Positions 11,685-23,321 of a stretch of 64,000 nt of DNA are shown in pieces. The stretch's first letter is position 1, and each line of letters begins with the position of its first letter. The notes below the pieces were generated by a model. It had not been told where the DNA came from, did not search any database, and was given only the letters and a program-made list of their open reading frames with translations. The position numbers were made by a program, and so were the translations under genes. This stretch comes from Anastrepha obliqua (Eukaryota; Arthropoda; Insecta; Diptera; Tephritidae), in contig NC_072895.1 of the NCBI RefSeq assembly GCF_027943255.1, positions 20,124,001 to 20,188,000 of the forward strand, written 5' to 3'.

Positions 11685-11976
11685 ATATATATAAACTTAT
11701 AATACAAATGAACATTTTCCCGACACCATCAGCAGCTATACAGTCCAAATTAAAATGCTGGCTCCGTCATGCTTAAAAGTGGGTACCACGTAATTTGTAT
11801 AGTATTATTGTCCCACTCGACGCCTTACGAATATCACACCAGGTGTTCCAAATACTTGCAAGAAAGGAAACAAAACCGTTTCATAAGATTTGTGTTATTT
11901 CCTCGAAGTTGGATTGCTTGTTGATAGCTTAAAATTATGTAAACTAAGCTTTTTTCGGAGCTCCATTCATCAGACT

Positions 11977-12450
11977 ACAGGACTCATCTGGCAACCCTGT
12001 ATCTTTTGACAGAGACGTTAAATCGCTTAATGACATACCGCGTTCGAAGCGTCAGTCTTAGCAGATGTTTACCATGGAACAGTACACGCCACGCGAGCGC
12101 TCCAAAATTGTTGACATTTACATTCAACAAAAGAAGTCAATTGCGAAAACTCAACGTGCGTATAAAAAATTAAATAATGTGAAAAGTGCGCCTTCTAAGA
12201 ACACCTTTAAACGTTTGTACGAAAGGTTTTCGACTGGTGATGCGACCAAGGCGATCGGATGAGAATATTGCTCTTACACGCGCCAGTGTTGAGACGTCGC
12301 CGAGGACATCAAAAAATCGCCGTTCTCAGCAGTTGGGTATTGCTCGGACCACTTTACAACGAATTATCCGCATTGATTTGCAGTTATTGGCGTATAAGAT
12401 TTAATTGACACAAATACTGTCGCCTGCAGACAAGCCTCGTCGATTGGACT
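11977..12450 (+). pseudogene. DUF4817-type transposase, N-terminal half
   Basis: Same subfamily as 4635-5150, starting with the shared 5' flank GACTCATCTGGCAACCCTGT. The protein begins at the ATG near 12074 (MEQYTPRERSKIVDIYIQQ) and is open to 12262. A deletion of about 30 bases after GACTGGTGATGC then shifts the frame, and the downstream RRSDENIAL stretch continues in another frame to about 12404. The catalytic half is absent. Confidence 0.75.
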
Positions 12451-13275
12451 AGGGAAGCGTTTTTTTCTATTTTTTGATGTATCGGGTAATGTAGAGCCCT
12501 TTATTGACCGTAGCATTCTTTTCGAGCATTTCTCAGTGCACTATGCACTCCAGTCCCACCAAACACATATCATGATCTTCTTTGGCTGATATCCTGGCTT
12601 TGGCGTATATACTGGAGCCACGCACTCCTTTCTTTGCTTCATTTTGATGTATAGGCACCATTTCTAATCTCCTGGGACAATTCGGTACAAAACGCGTTGT
12701 TTATGGCCACGTCTTGCACGATGGCGGTCGAGATGCTGATAAGCGATTTGAAGGCGACTTTCTTTGTTTCTACGTTGAGTTCGTGAGACACCCAGGCTAT
12801 CAATAATTCGGTAAATCCCATTGACTGAAGGTGACTGAGAAACGTTTTTTGATCGCAGTTCAGTATCTTACGCCAATTCACGATTCGTTTGGCGACTGTT
12901 CTCCTTCAAAAGTGATTTGAGACGTGCCATCGACGTCCAAGTCGCCATTTCTGAACTTTTAAAACCATTTCCGTGTTGTAGACGCTCTATGGCACCTTCT
13001 CCATACACGTCGTAAATATCTGCTTCGGCAGCTTTTTCACCTCGAGAAAAGCAAAGAAGAGCAGGTATCGAAAATGTTGATTTGGGTCTCCTTGGTATTT
13101 TCTAAGGTTCAAGACTAATAAAAAATAAAATAACTCAAAAAATACAAATAACATAGTTTTGTAAAGCAGATAGGGTTCTATCGAATGAATACTTACTCTT
13201 TGCCAAACAGCAAACAAATCGTTGTAAAATAAAATAAAATAAAATATCAAAATTTACTCTCCAACCCATTAAATA
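12450..13275 (-). pseudogene. capitata-type mariner, 5' two-thirds
   Basis: Minus-strand fragments give RYLLFFAFLEVKKLPKQ (near 13070), NWRKILNCDQKTFLSHLQSM and GFTELLIAWVSHELNVETKK, then ICVWWDW near 12560. These are the first and second helix-turn-helix, the WV-HEL linker and the middle of a capitata-subfamily mariner transposase, the same type as 41082-42621. The 5' flanks of the two copies also match (about 13080-13270 against 42440-42621). The C-terminal catalytic part and the left inverted repeat are lost. Confidence 0.7.
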
Positions 13276-13499
13276 GATGTTATCTAAAATTTGTGTTGTG
13301 CACAAACCATCTATGATCAATGGACACTCTAATAGTGTAAACAATGTTTCATTTTAAGCAGTATATTTTTTTTTATATTGTTATTGTATAAACAAGTACA
13401 TACAAAGGGTATTGCAAAATTGATGTCTAAATATCAGTAGTGAATAATTTGCAGACGGCACCTGTTTTTATGTCATCTTTGATATTTTCCAAGTAAACG

Positions 13500-13850
13500 G
13501 ATGTGAAGTTCTATACGATAGAACCACGTTTTAAAATGTTTGAAACTTATTTTGAAAATGCCCTTTAAGGACAACCTATCGCAAAATTTTTGACTGTTTT
13601 GCTGAAAATAATCGTACGAATGGGTCGACCATTTAAAAGTTGTTGAGACAATTTCAAGAAACTGATTCTGTTGAGAAGAGAAAAAGGATTAGCAGACCAA
13701 AGACTATGCGTTCTATTCAAAATATTGTTGCTAAAGCGCAAATTGTTGCTTAACAACCTTCAGCATCGATATTTTGACGTTCTCAACTATTAGGCATTCA
13801 TGGGTCGACTGTTTGGCAAATTTTCCCTGTAAATACGCTCATCGTGGGCA
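13500..13850 (+). pseudogene. DUF4817-like transposase, N-terminal remnant
   Basis: The plus strand reads RFQETDSVEKRKRISRPKTM, then IQNIVAKAQIVA, and shortly after SQLLGIHGSTVWQIF, with stops between. This is the pattern of the second DNA-binding half of DUF4817-type transposases (GRPR, ENIA-V, RRS-QLGIS). It is a different subfamily from 4635 and 11977. Confidence 0.5.
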
Positions 13851-14016
13851 GTGAGTGCTTCACATATAATAAAAATTATATTTTTAATAAAAATAGTGAA
13901 ACCTGCAAACAGCAACATTTTTGCATATTTTATTTTAAAACAAAATCTAAGCGCGTCTTTTGAAAGACCTTTTATATTCAAAAATACATATTATACCTAA
14001 TTAGCTTAAACGACTA

Positions 14017-15195
14017 TTTTTTGAAAATAACTAAGTTCCCGCTGTTTGTCAATAGATGCCGGCAGCAGTGTGTGCTAGTGGATTCTAACATAACCTAAAC
14101 GTCATAAACCAAGCTTAGACATATGGTAAACAAACTGCTTCGACACATTAGTGATTTTGTTTTGGTGTCATAAGCTTTTGGTTTTTTGAAAATGTCTGAT
14201 TTTGTGCCGAATAATCGTCATTTGCGGGAAGTGTTGATTTTCCTCTTTCATTCGAAAAAAAAGGCGGCTGAAACGCATCGAAACTTACAAAAGGTTTGTG
14301 GAGATGCTGCTTTAAGTGAAACAACGTGCCGAGATTGGTTCCGTCGCTTCAAAGACAGTGACTTTAATGTTGACCACCGTCCGCATGAAGAAAGGTCAAA
14401 AATCTTCGAAGACGCTGAATTGGGGGTATTGCTCAGTGAGGATCGCATGCTTTGGGAATGATGCAGAGCTCCTTATGAGTTAAAACCAAGGGATGTTGAA
14501 CGTCGTGTGAACAACGGCTCCAGCGGCAAAAAAGGAAGAGTTTTCTTAACGCATCGTAACGGGTTATGAAAACGGGATTCAGTACAGCAATTCAAAGAAA
14601 AGGAAGACAAGGGACCTGCCCAGCCCTGCTTCTATGTCGTCCCCTCGGCCGAATATTCACGCTGCGAAGGTTATGCTATGTATTTCGTGGGACCAAGTTG
14701 GTGTTATTTATTATGAACTGTTAAAACCAAGGGAAAACATCACTAGGTATCGGTATTGACTTCAATTGATGCTATTGAACCGCGCACTGCGCGAGAAGCG
14801 GCTGCAATACCCGGAGAGGCATGCAAAAGTGATTCTACAGCATGACAACGCTCGGCCTTACGTTGCCAAAGCCATTAAAACCTACCTGGAAACACTGAAA
14901 TGGGAAATTCTACCCTACCCGCCATATTCTCCAAATATTGCGCCGTCCGATTATCACCTGTTCCGATCGATGGCATATGGTCTAGCTGACCAGCAGTTTC
15001 ATTCATATAAAGAATGGATCCGTGGATAGCCTCAAAAGATGAATAGTTTTACCGCGACGGTATACGAGATCTATCAGAAAGATGGGGAAAAGTAGTAGCC
15101 AGCGATGGATAATATTTGATGATTCTCTTGTAACCAATTTTTCAGAATAAAGCTGTATTTTCAGCAAAAAGCAGCGAGAACTTAGTTCGCACCTA
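14017..15195 (+). mobile_element. mauritiana-type mariner, broken
   Basis: About 1.2 kb with degenerate inverted ends (AACTAAGTTCCCGCTG near 14029, CAGCGAGAACTTAGTT near 15172). The transposase start is at 14189 (MSDFVPNNRHLREVL, a typical mariner N-terminus). The first helix-turn-helix is open to 14461. A deletion and frameshifts follow. The frame 14766-15029 holds LQHDNARPY and YSPNIAPSDYHLF, the second and third catalytic boxes. The third box retains its aspartate. Inactive because of breaks at about 14460-14760. Confidence 0.8.
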
Positions 15196-15448
15196 ATAGC
15201 TAAAAATTGAACAGAGACGTTTATCCACTTAACATTTGTGAAAAGTACATAGGAAAGGAATGGGGGCAGATATCAAGAAAAGTATTAAATAGTGCTAAAA
15301 AATTACCTCGGTCTTGAAACTCCTTGTACATGGTCTCATATGTGTTATACATTCATTTGATCATAAATTGGTTTAATGTTTAAACTACTTTTTACTTAAA
15401 AACTTCATACTACTAAAAGCAAATGATCAGTTTCCAATTCCAACTCAC

Positions 15449-15623
15449 TTGAAATGATAGGTTCCATTTTCATAGCCGAAAAATGGCACCGTATAAGTCA
15501 GCATCCAAATATTGCCGCCTCCGCAGTCATAGTAGGGCTTGGACCAACGCCCATCCTCATACTTCACAGCCAATGTGTCATATTCGATGCGCTCATCGGT
15601 TTTGTTAGAGTACAGATGGAAGG
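15449..15623 (-). CDS. Probable host-gene exon (extracellular domain of a receptor-like protein)
   Basis: A 175-nt block on the minus strand is bounded by a good acceptor (TTTTTGTATTTTATAG, AG at 15624-15625) and donor (AA/GTGAGT, GT at 15447-15448) and is open throughout. It encodes FHLYSNKTDERIEYDTLAVK, then EDGRWSKPYYDCGGGNIWML and TYTVPFFGYENGTYHF. Third positions look selected (C/G-rich) against the AT-rich surroundings. One NKT and one NGT sequon and a cysteine suggest a secreted or extracellular segment. The WxxPYYDCGGGNIWM pattern reminds me of Cache-type ectodomains of GPR158-like receptors, but this is only a resemblance. Flanking exons of the same gene are not found, so most of the window may be intron. 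Confidence 0.6.
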
Positions 15624-15629
15624 CTATAA

Positions 15630-16018
15630 AATACAAAAACAAACAGAAAAAAAACAACAACAAATAGTTAGTACATACGTAAATAATGGAAGCATTCATA
15701 TAAAACTTTAGCCATCCCACATTTGTATGCATTCATTTGCGGCGACCAACATTTATGTGGCAGTTAGGGGATTTACAATATGTCACGACTTGCAATAATG
15801 TTGTGGAACTATAAAGTTCTGTAATAGTTTAAAAAATAATGAGCAAAATGTTTAAGACCATAAAATTATGTATGCCGAAGTATCTAATTACTTTAAGAAT
15901 TGTTTTTAGAAAATTAACTACTCCTTATTTTAAACTACATCCACATACCAAAAGCATACATCCCGCACACCAGGTGCGCATACTTGTACAAAATATTTTT
16001 GTAAAAAAGTCACCCCTA
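15630..16018. other. No gene seen
   Basis: Likely intron or intergenic sequence beside the exon at 15449-15623. Nothing else is recognised. Confidence 0.4.
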
Positions 16019-16954
16019 TTATATAAAGGGTGGTTAAGTTTGAAGGACCTGTGTTGATTTTGAATAAAATACAATTTTTTTAGGAAAATATTGTCACTTC
16101 TCTTTATTATGATAATATTGGTATGGTTCAATTACGTACAGAACAAAATATCGGTCAAATGGCCGCCGCGGCCTCGACGGCACACCTCCATACGATGGTC
16201 CAAATTTTCGATGACGCTGAGGCATAATTGAGGTTCTATGCCGTTAATGTGCCGAATTATCTAATCCTTTAGCTCTTGAATTGTTGCTGGCTTATCGGCG
16301 TACATCTTTTCTTTCAAATAACCGCAAAGAAAGATGTTCAATGGCGTCAAATCACAGGATCTTGGCGGCCAATTGACACGCCGCGACGTGAGATTATTCG
16401 GTCATCAAATTTTTTGCGCAAAAGAGACATTGTTTCGTTAGCTGTGTAACAAGTGGCACCGTCCTGTTGGAACCACATATCGTCCACATCCATATCTTCC
16501 AATTTGGGTCATAAAAAGTTCGTTATCATCTCACGATAGCGAACACTATTCACAGTAACTGCCTGACCGGCCTCATTTTGGAAAAAAAAAATACGGCCCG
16601 ATGATGACGCCGGCTCATGAACCGCACCAAACAGTCACTCTTTGTGGGTGCATTGGTTTCTCGGCAATCACTCTTGGATTATCATTCACCCAAATGCGGC
16701 AATTCTGCTTATTGACGAATCCATTTAGGAGAAAATGTGAGGTTACGAAGTGCGCGATATGCATTTTGATTTGAACGCCCGTTTTCATAATAAGCCTGAA
16801 TTACTTTAACGCGTTGCTCGATTATGTATCTTTCCATGATTCAAATTGAATTAGTCTGAAATTGAAAAATGTCAAACGAAGTGCAGAAAAAACTTGGCTT
16901 TCAGGTGCGGTTTACATTCAACATCGGCCCTTAAAGTTTAACCACCCTTTATAA
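16019..16954 (-). mobile_element. DUF4817-type transposon, internally deleted, both ends present
   Basis: Inverted ends TATAAAGGGTGGTTAAGTTT (from 16019) and the complement TTTAACCACCCTTTATA (to about 16953) with TA at both edges. On the minus strand an ATG near 16838 starts MERYIIEQRVKVIQAYYENG. After about 35 codons the frame jumps to the catalytic region (NDNPRVIAEKPMHPQ, VTVWCG, DVDDMWFQQDGATC, PRSCDLTPLN, ENLDHRMEVCRRGRGG). The middle, about one third of a full transposase, is deleted, and stops and shifts are present. Intermediate between full elements and the MITE at 11521. Confidence 0.85.
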
Positions 16955-16975
16955 TCTATGAAATGCAGTAGTTTA

Positions 16976-17644
16976 TTAAGGGGTTAGGGGTAGTCAGAAT
17001 TAAAAAAATCTATTTTGTTTTTTATATTTTCTTACAGTATAATATCTTAGAAACATTATGTGTAAATTTGAAATGATCCCGACAAATAGTTTTCGCTCGG
17101 GCGCTCCGGGCACTAATAGCAAAACTTTAAATGCATTTTTCTAAAACTATGTTTTTTGAACTGGTGATCACTGTAACTTAAAAACCTTTTGGTAGATTAA
17201 TAATAAAATTTATATTGCTTTTGAAATACATTCGAGCCTGATCGACCAGTTTTTTTTGTCAAAAATTTCGATTTTTTTTAACAATTCATTTTCGATTTTG
17301 TTTCTCAAAAATCTGAAAAATATTTCCTGAGGCCGCCAAATTGTTAATTTTGAAAAAAAAGGATCGATAAGGCACAAGATTATGTATTAATAAAACTAGT
17401 TTCCCCTATTCGATTGATTTTAGAAGAATCTCCAAGGGACTTCTGGAGATATGGGCGCCACACAAACAGCTATAACTTTTACAATTATTAATTTTTTTTT
17501 TAAATTTTGCTTAAGTCAAGTCGAAGCATGAAGAATTAATGCTACCTTTTTATTTTTGTAAAATGAAGCAATTGACTACAAAAAACAATTACTGAAAACC
17601 ACCATTTTTCTTAATTTTTTCTGTTTTTAACCCTAATCCCTTAA
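16976..17644. mobile_element. TTAA-flanked MITE (piggyBac-type?)
   Basis: A 661 bp AT-rich body (16980-17640) is flanked by TTAA on both sides (16976-16979 and 17641-17644). Its ends are inverted: GGGGTTAGGGGTAG on the left and the complement of GGGATTAGGGTTAA on the right, 11 of 14 matching. There is no coding sequence. The TTAA target is characteristic of piggyBac-type transposases, but the short G-rich termini are not the canonical piggyBac sequence, so the superfamily is uncertain. Confidence 0.65.
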
Positions 17645-17879
17645 GCATTGAGCTCCAAAAGAGTTCAGCTAGAAAAAAAAAATGCATAGACTGAATGAAA
17701 TTTCAGATATTGGGGCAGCAATCATTGCAATTCATTTGATTTATTTATGGGTTTGTTAATATAATTTAAAAAGTAAGCATGCATCAGACTTTAATTTGTT
17801 GAAGTCTTCTAGAGGGAAACTTTTATTACATAAATGGGAATAAGTTTATGTTCTTTCTTAGCCAAAGTTACGAATTATT

Positions 17880-18915
17880 TAAACAATTAAGGTGAAGTAT
17901 AATATGTGCCATTGGAAGCTGCAACTTTACTCCATCTTTCAGGCAGCATACGGATTCCTCTGATGAAAAATTCGAGTCTATTGAGTTTAATGGGCATTGA
18001 GCCAGTGCAACTCTCGTAAGAAGTGAACCGCTCTCCAATAAAGGCTGACCGCATTGATCCGAGCAGATGGTAATCCGAAGGTGCAATGTCTGGATAGAAA
18101 GGCGGGTGGGACAAGATTTTCCAATTCAGTCCATCTAAATATTTCTGGACTGAATTAGCAACGTGTGGTCTGGAGTTGTCATGCAGCGAAATCAGTTTGT
18201 CATGTCCATCGTCCCATTCTGACCACTTTTCTTTGAGAGCTCGATTCAAACGCATTAGCTGCAGTCGCTAACGATCGCCAGTGATGGTTTCAGATGGTTT
18301 AATGAGTTCATAATAGATGACAGCCTTCTGATCCCATCAGATGCACACCATAACCTTTGAAGCATGAACATTTTTGTCATTGTCGAAGGACCTGGTTCAC
18401 CAGCAGGCTCCAAAATTCTCGACGCTTAGAGTTTTCATAATAGACCCATTTTTCATCGCCAGTGACGATGCGATGCAGAAAACCTTTTCTTTTGTGCCGT
18501 TCAAGAAGCATCTCACACGCCACCAAACGTCTCTCGATATCCCTCTCCTTCAATTGATGTGGCACCCAGTTACCTGTTTTCTGAACCATTGCTATCGAGT
18601 CGATCTCTCAACATCGATTCATCCATTCTTTAGACAAATTATCAAGCGTTCGACATGCGTCGTCATCCAATAATTGTTATAGTTGTGTGTTTCAAATTTT
18701 TTCGGTGCCTCTTCGCGATCTTTATCACTCACGCCGAAATTACTACTTCGGAAGCGTTGGAACCGCTCTTTAAAAGATGTATTTAATGGGGCGTGTTTAC
18801 TGAAAATTTTGATCAACATGCAACACGTTTCAGCTGCACTTTTCTTTAAAAAGTAATAATGAAGCATGACTACCCACAAATGCTGTTTTTTCGGGACAAA
18901 GGTAGACATTTTTGA
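17880..18915 (-). pseudogene. mauritiana-type mariner transposase, full length but decayed
   Basis: Three minus-strand frames cover a whole transposase. 18909-18619 starts MSTFVPKKQHLWVVMLHYYF (helix-turn-helix 1). 18589-18377 gives GNWVPHQLKERD and HRIVTGDEKWVYY (linker and first catalytic Asp). 18255-17887 gives LISLHDNSRPHV and YPDIAPSDYHLL (second and third catalytic Asp) and ends LPERWSKVAASNGTYY. Frameshifts near 18600 and 18300 separate the pieces. Inverted repeats are not recognisable, so this copy is old. Confidence 0.85.
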
Positions 18916-19557
18916 CGTAGGATAAAAAAGGATATTTACGCTTCAAACGAATGTCAACTACTGCGATCGAGACCTCACAATCCAACACCTTCGGAACACC
19001 GGTATATTACTGCAGCGAACGCAAAAAGTATCAGCAGCGACACCTCTTTTACGAGGGCAGAAAGTTATTCCCATACCCAATATTTTTTAAAGGGTGATCA
19101 ATTTAGAGGTATCGTATTTTAAATTGAATTTTTTCCCCTTGTTCATTCCTCTCGGCAGCATAGGCCCTCGACAAGACTCAGTCTTGCGGGAGTTTCGTTA
19201 ATCTATTTTGATTTCTGACAGGGTAGGTGATTAGCCTTAAAAAGTGGGAATGCCCACCTGTCGTTGCTTGGAAACAACGCCCTCTTACTACTTGAAGCGT
19301 CATCTGCGTTTCACATTTTTCTGCCAGACGGACCGCACAGATGGTTGAGGACTTCGCTAAATTTGGTGTGTCAGCGCTATTACCGCGATCGTCCGCTTCC
19401 TCTTGCTGGCGCCACTAATTTTACTTGTTTCTGCAGTCGCAAGGCAAATAATGCGCTGACTATTGTGCGGAAGTAAGAATGGAAAGGATAAGCATTTTTG
19501 GTTGAGAAATGATTTTTTTTGTTTGTTTAGAAACAGGGAAAGTGGGTAAATTTGGAA
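18916..19557. other. Possible transposon end near 19088; no gene
   Basis: The sequence TTTTTTAAAGGGTGATCAAT at about 19084 looks like a terminal repeat of the DUF4817-type family seen at 19677-20500 and might be its displaced end. The rest is not recognised. Confidence 0.35.
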
Positions 19558-19646
19558 AAGTGCGAGGACCGTGCTTTACGGGGGATTCAAACCCACAACC
19601 TCTGGGATGGTAGGCTAGTGTACTTACGCTAGACTACCGAGGCCGC
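19558..19646 (-). mobile_element. tRNA-derived SINE head or tRNA pseudogene
   Basis: On the minus strand, GCGGCCTCGGTAGTCTAGCG (A-box region) is followed about 40 nt later by TTGTGGGTTTGAATCCCCC (B-box). The acceptor stem does not close, so it is not a functional tRNA gene. The head differs from the SINE at 7938, so it belongs to another tRNA-derived family. Confidence 0.6.
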
Positions 19647-19676
19647 AATGTTAAATTGAAATAAGACAAGGAAAAT

Positions 19677-20500
19677 TCAAATTGATTGGACAATCTTTAT
19701 TATTTTTGGGTAGAACCATTCATGATATTTATTTCTTTGTACCTTTGAAATATTGGAACACCAACTTTGAGTGACTCGTCGGAGGACTTCGCTCGGTATC
19801 TCGTGAGTAACTTTAGTAATGTTGGCTTCCAATGCCTCAATGAGAGCTGGTTTATCCACAAAGCATTAAGACTTTACGTACCCTCACAAATAAAAGTCCG
19901 AAGATGTGATATCACACGATCTTGGTGGCTAATCCACTAGCTCAAGACCAGAGATAAATTACGGCACAGTAAATCCATCGTTTTACGGGCTGTATGGCAA
20001 GTAGCGCCGTCCGCCGTCTTGTTCGGACCAAATGTTGTGGAGATCACGGGCTTCAATTTCCGGCATCAAAAATCGTTTCCCATGGCGCGACAGCGTTCGC
20101 CATTCACTGTTGCATTGGCAACAGCCTCGTCTTTGAAGAAATATGGGCTGATGATTCCTCCGGCCACACCAAACGGTTGTCTTCAATAGATGTAATGGCT
20201 ACTTATGATTGACTTCTGATTGCTATTTCAACCAAATATGGCAATTTTGCAAATAAACGTAGCCATTAATCCAAAAATGTGCCTCATCGCTGAACAAAAT
20301 TCGTTGTCCTGAGCGCGCGATGAACACTTTTCACGGCGCCTCGGTTTTCGTAATAAATTTGTACGATATCTAAACGCTGTTGAAGCGTAAGTCTTTCCAT
20401 GAGGAAATGTCAATGAGTACTGAAAAAATGTATTATTTAGTTTGACAGTAGCCATGCGTGATTTGTTAAAAAATCTTCTTTGAAACAGTACATCCAATCT
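19677..20500 (-). pseudogene. DUF4817-type transposase, catalytic half
   Basis: Minus-strand frames contain FSDEAHFWINGYV (broken by a frameshift, near 20290), TTVWCG near 20180, a DLHNIWSEQDGGRRYLPYSP-like second Asp box near 20040, and the C-terminus MDKPALIEALEANITKVTHE (19859-19677) with EVLRRVTQSW. This is the catalytic and C-terminal part of the same superfamily as 16019 but a distinct subfamily. Several indels; inactive. Confidence 0.7.
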
Positions 20501-21304
20501 ATTCAGCCTTTAGATTGCGTAAGAGCTTTTTCAAATACAGCAGCCTCAGGGTCACTCAATGTAGTATGCGTAGCCCTCTGCCTTTTGTTACTACTTTCAT
20601 AAATAATTTCTATGCGCACATTTTATTTGTGCTGATGCTTCAAATTTATAATATTTTTGATATTGAAATTCTGCAAAATGAGTTGAATGAATTTTACGAA
20701 GAGGCGTCAGCCTAATGAATTATCTATAAAGATATGCAGATACATAACTTACGATTTTTTCTGTAAAGCTTGCCTTCGAAGCTGACGAATTTCGCTCTAT
20801 GGTATGTTTAGCAGAGAGAATATATTAAATTTAACTGTCGGCATGCACGCACACACACACATGCTCATCTTATTAAATGAGTTTCATCGCTTCAGATGCG
20901 CACACACATACCTACACATTATTTATTATATTCATACACCATTAACCTTTGTCAAATAAATAACAGCTCCTTCTAGCACACCCGTTTGTTTGTAGTGTGA
21001 AGAGGATAATAAAATAAAATTTACCACATAATTTTACCAACACATCGAACCGCAAGAGGGATAAGAAAATATTTATTTTTCCTTTAGCAAAATACCAGTA
21101 CAAGACCGCAAGCACATTTGAATGCGTGTCATCCTATTAGTAGCGCTTTAATGCGTTCAGGGTATGTACAGCATCTGTCTGATGGAATATGAACGATTGG
21201 TTAGGTTTGTGGTTAAGTTGACCTGGCTGACCGGCTTACTGGCTGAAGGTCATCGCATAGACCTATTCGGCCTTAGTGGTACCTTAACGTTTCTTTGTAG
21301 TAGA
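20501..21304. other. No gene seen; short CA microsatellite
   Basis: AT-rich sequence with a short CA tract near 20848-20862. No protein or element boundary is recognised. Confidence 0.45.
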
Positions 21305-22185
21305 CTTCTGGTAAATACCTATGAAATGAGACTTTTTTTTTTAATTTCTAACGTTTATTACCAAAAATTGGTTACAAATTTAATCCTCAAAATAATAGCC
21401 ATCGCTAGCGACACATTTTTCCCATCTCTCAGGCAATTTGTGGATGCCGCGCCAAAAAAATTGGCCGCCTTTGGCCGCAAACCAATCATCGAGCCATTTT
21501 TTGGCTTCTTCGTGAGAATTGAAGCGCTGCTCGGAAAGTGCGTTGCTCATCGATGCAAACAAATGATAATCGGAAGGCGCCAAGTCTGGTGAGTAAGCTG
21601 CATGCACCAGCGGTTTCCAATCGTACGTCTCCACCAATTTTCGGGTCGCTCTTGTTCGATGTGGCATTGTCACATTGGCAGTTCATGCGGCACCCATCTT
21701 CCGACCTTTAAAATCATGCCCATTTCTTTCAAACGTTTGGAAATGGTTTTTGGGTCACTCCCAACTGCTCTGCCATCATTTCTTGCGTTTGACCATCATC
21801 TTCATCCAACAATGCTTGCAATTCGGCGTCCTCAAACTTTTTCGATGGCCGGCCATGGTCCTCGTTCTCCACTCTAAAATCACCCCTTTGGAATTTTTCA
21901 AACCACCTCAAGCACTGTGCTCTACTTAGAGGATGTCCACCATAAGCTTCTATAAGCATTTGATGAGCTTGAGAAGCGTTTTTCTTGAATCGATAACAGA
22001 AAATCAACGATGTCCGCAAATCGTAGTTTGAAGGCACGAAATTCAACACTTTTAAGAGCAACAAAAATGCATTGTTGTATGAAACGTAACAAACAATGAA
22101 CTGAATATTGTTGACAGATGATAAACGAAAAAAACAAGACATTTGGGAAGGTTTAAAAATACTCATAGCGACATCTATGGACTAA
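21305..22185 (-). mobile_element. mauritiana-type mariner with internal deletion
   Basis: The minus-strand N-terminal frame (22166-21729) holds NFVPSNYDLRTSLIFCYRFK, RAQCLRWFEKFQRGDF and EDAELQALLDEDDGQTQEMM. The C-terminal frame (21673-21380) holds AYSPDLAPSDYHLFASM, GGQFFWRGIHKLPERWEKCV and ASDGYYF. The central part with the linker and first two catalytic residues is missing between about 21700 and 21680. The right and left ends resemble mariner termini only weakly. Protein similarity suggests it is younger than 17880-18915. Confidence 0.8.
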
Positions 22186-22197
22186 TAGCTGAAAGCT

Positions 22198-22480
22198 TCA
22201 TTTCGTAGGTATCCACCTATAAGTACCTCTGCCGTCTGAAACTAAAGCCTCAACAGACATCCTACCTTCGCATATTGTAGAGCTCCTTAGACATTTCATT
22301 CGAGCTCTATCTAATGCAGAGCAAGAACATAGATTGTGTTCTAAAGTTTCCCTCTCTCCCAGTTCATTGCAAAATCTGAAGTTATCGTTGGTTGCGATTG
22401 TAAATATATACCTATATATACATATACTTTTTTTCTCATGCATCCTAGATGAAACAGAGGGCCTCAATAAACAAGTTACA
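22198..22480 (-). mobile_element. Jockey-like LINE 3' end
   Basis: The minus strand reads NFRFCNELGERETLEHNLCS, CSALDRARMKCLRSS and then SVEAL, the C-terminal zinc-binding signature (C, HxLCxC) of LINE ORF2. 5' truncated. Confidence 0.6.
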
Positions 22481-22499
22481 TTTTCGTTTGTTTAGAGCT

Positions 22500-23290
22500 G
22501 GATGTTTAATTTGACTCCAGGACGGCCTGCTCTGTCCATCTCTGCTGCTACTTGTCGCCTTCATGTGTTGGCTGGTCTCCCGCACTTACCGCTTCCAGTC
22601 TAGCGCTGTCCTTACGATGTCATCCCGTGGTTTGCGCAATGTGTGTCCGATCCCTTCCCACTTGCGATGCACAATTTCTATGTGCACTGGTGTTTGCCCG
22701 GTAGCCGCTCAAAGATCATCGTTGCTTATAATATCAGGCCAGAAAATTCGCATTCCCTTTCGTAGGCAACGGTTTAGGAAGGATTGCAATGATTGTGATA
22801 TACTTGTTGTTAAGTTACATGTTTCACATCCCTACAGAACTACCGACTTCACGTTGGCATCAAATATTTTCTGTTTTGGGTGCATGTGGGTTGATCTCCA
22901 ATACCTTGTCTAGTATGTCAAATGGAAGCGCCCCTTAGATATTCGGTTGCGTATGTCAGTTATTGATCCACCGTTTTTTGAAATTATGCTCCCAAGGTAG
23001 CAAAATTCCTCTACATCTTCAAACGGCGTGTCGGCAATTTGAAGGGCTTGCGTTTCGGTGGTGTTAATCTGCATTTCTTTGGTCTTTGCTATGTTCATTT
23101 TTAGGCCTATTTGTGCTACTGCATGGCATACGGTTTGTAGCTTAGCTGATTATGCTGGTAGCAAATTGTCAGTATTCCCTTTTCTTGTTCCAATGGTGTG
23201 TAAACAGCGCTTTTATCTGCAATTTTGTTCCCTGCAATGCCCTTATGTCCGGGTACTCCATAGATGTGCAGCCGTCAAAATCGATTAGCG
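22500..23290 (-). mobile_element. RTE-type LINE fragment
   Basis: The minus strand reads NIAKTKEMQINTTETQALQI, EDVEEFCYLGSIISKNGG and DIRNRISKGRF, then in another frame WRSTHMHPKTKLKIFDANVK, a palm and thumb section typical of RTE-like reverse transcriptases (K-TKVM-IN, EFCYLGS--SK-GG). The 5' part and endonuclease are absent. Frameshifted and inactive. Confidence 0.75.
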
Positions 23291-23321
23291 GTTGTCGCGC
23301 CAACCAAGAAGAAGACATGCA

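Noticed and set aside
19558..19646. Functional tRNA gene
   Set aside because: A and B boxes are present but the acceptor stem cannot pair; better explained as a SINE head or pseudogene.
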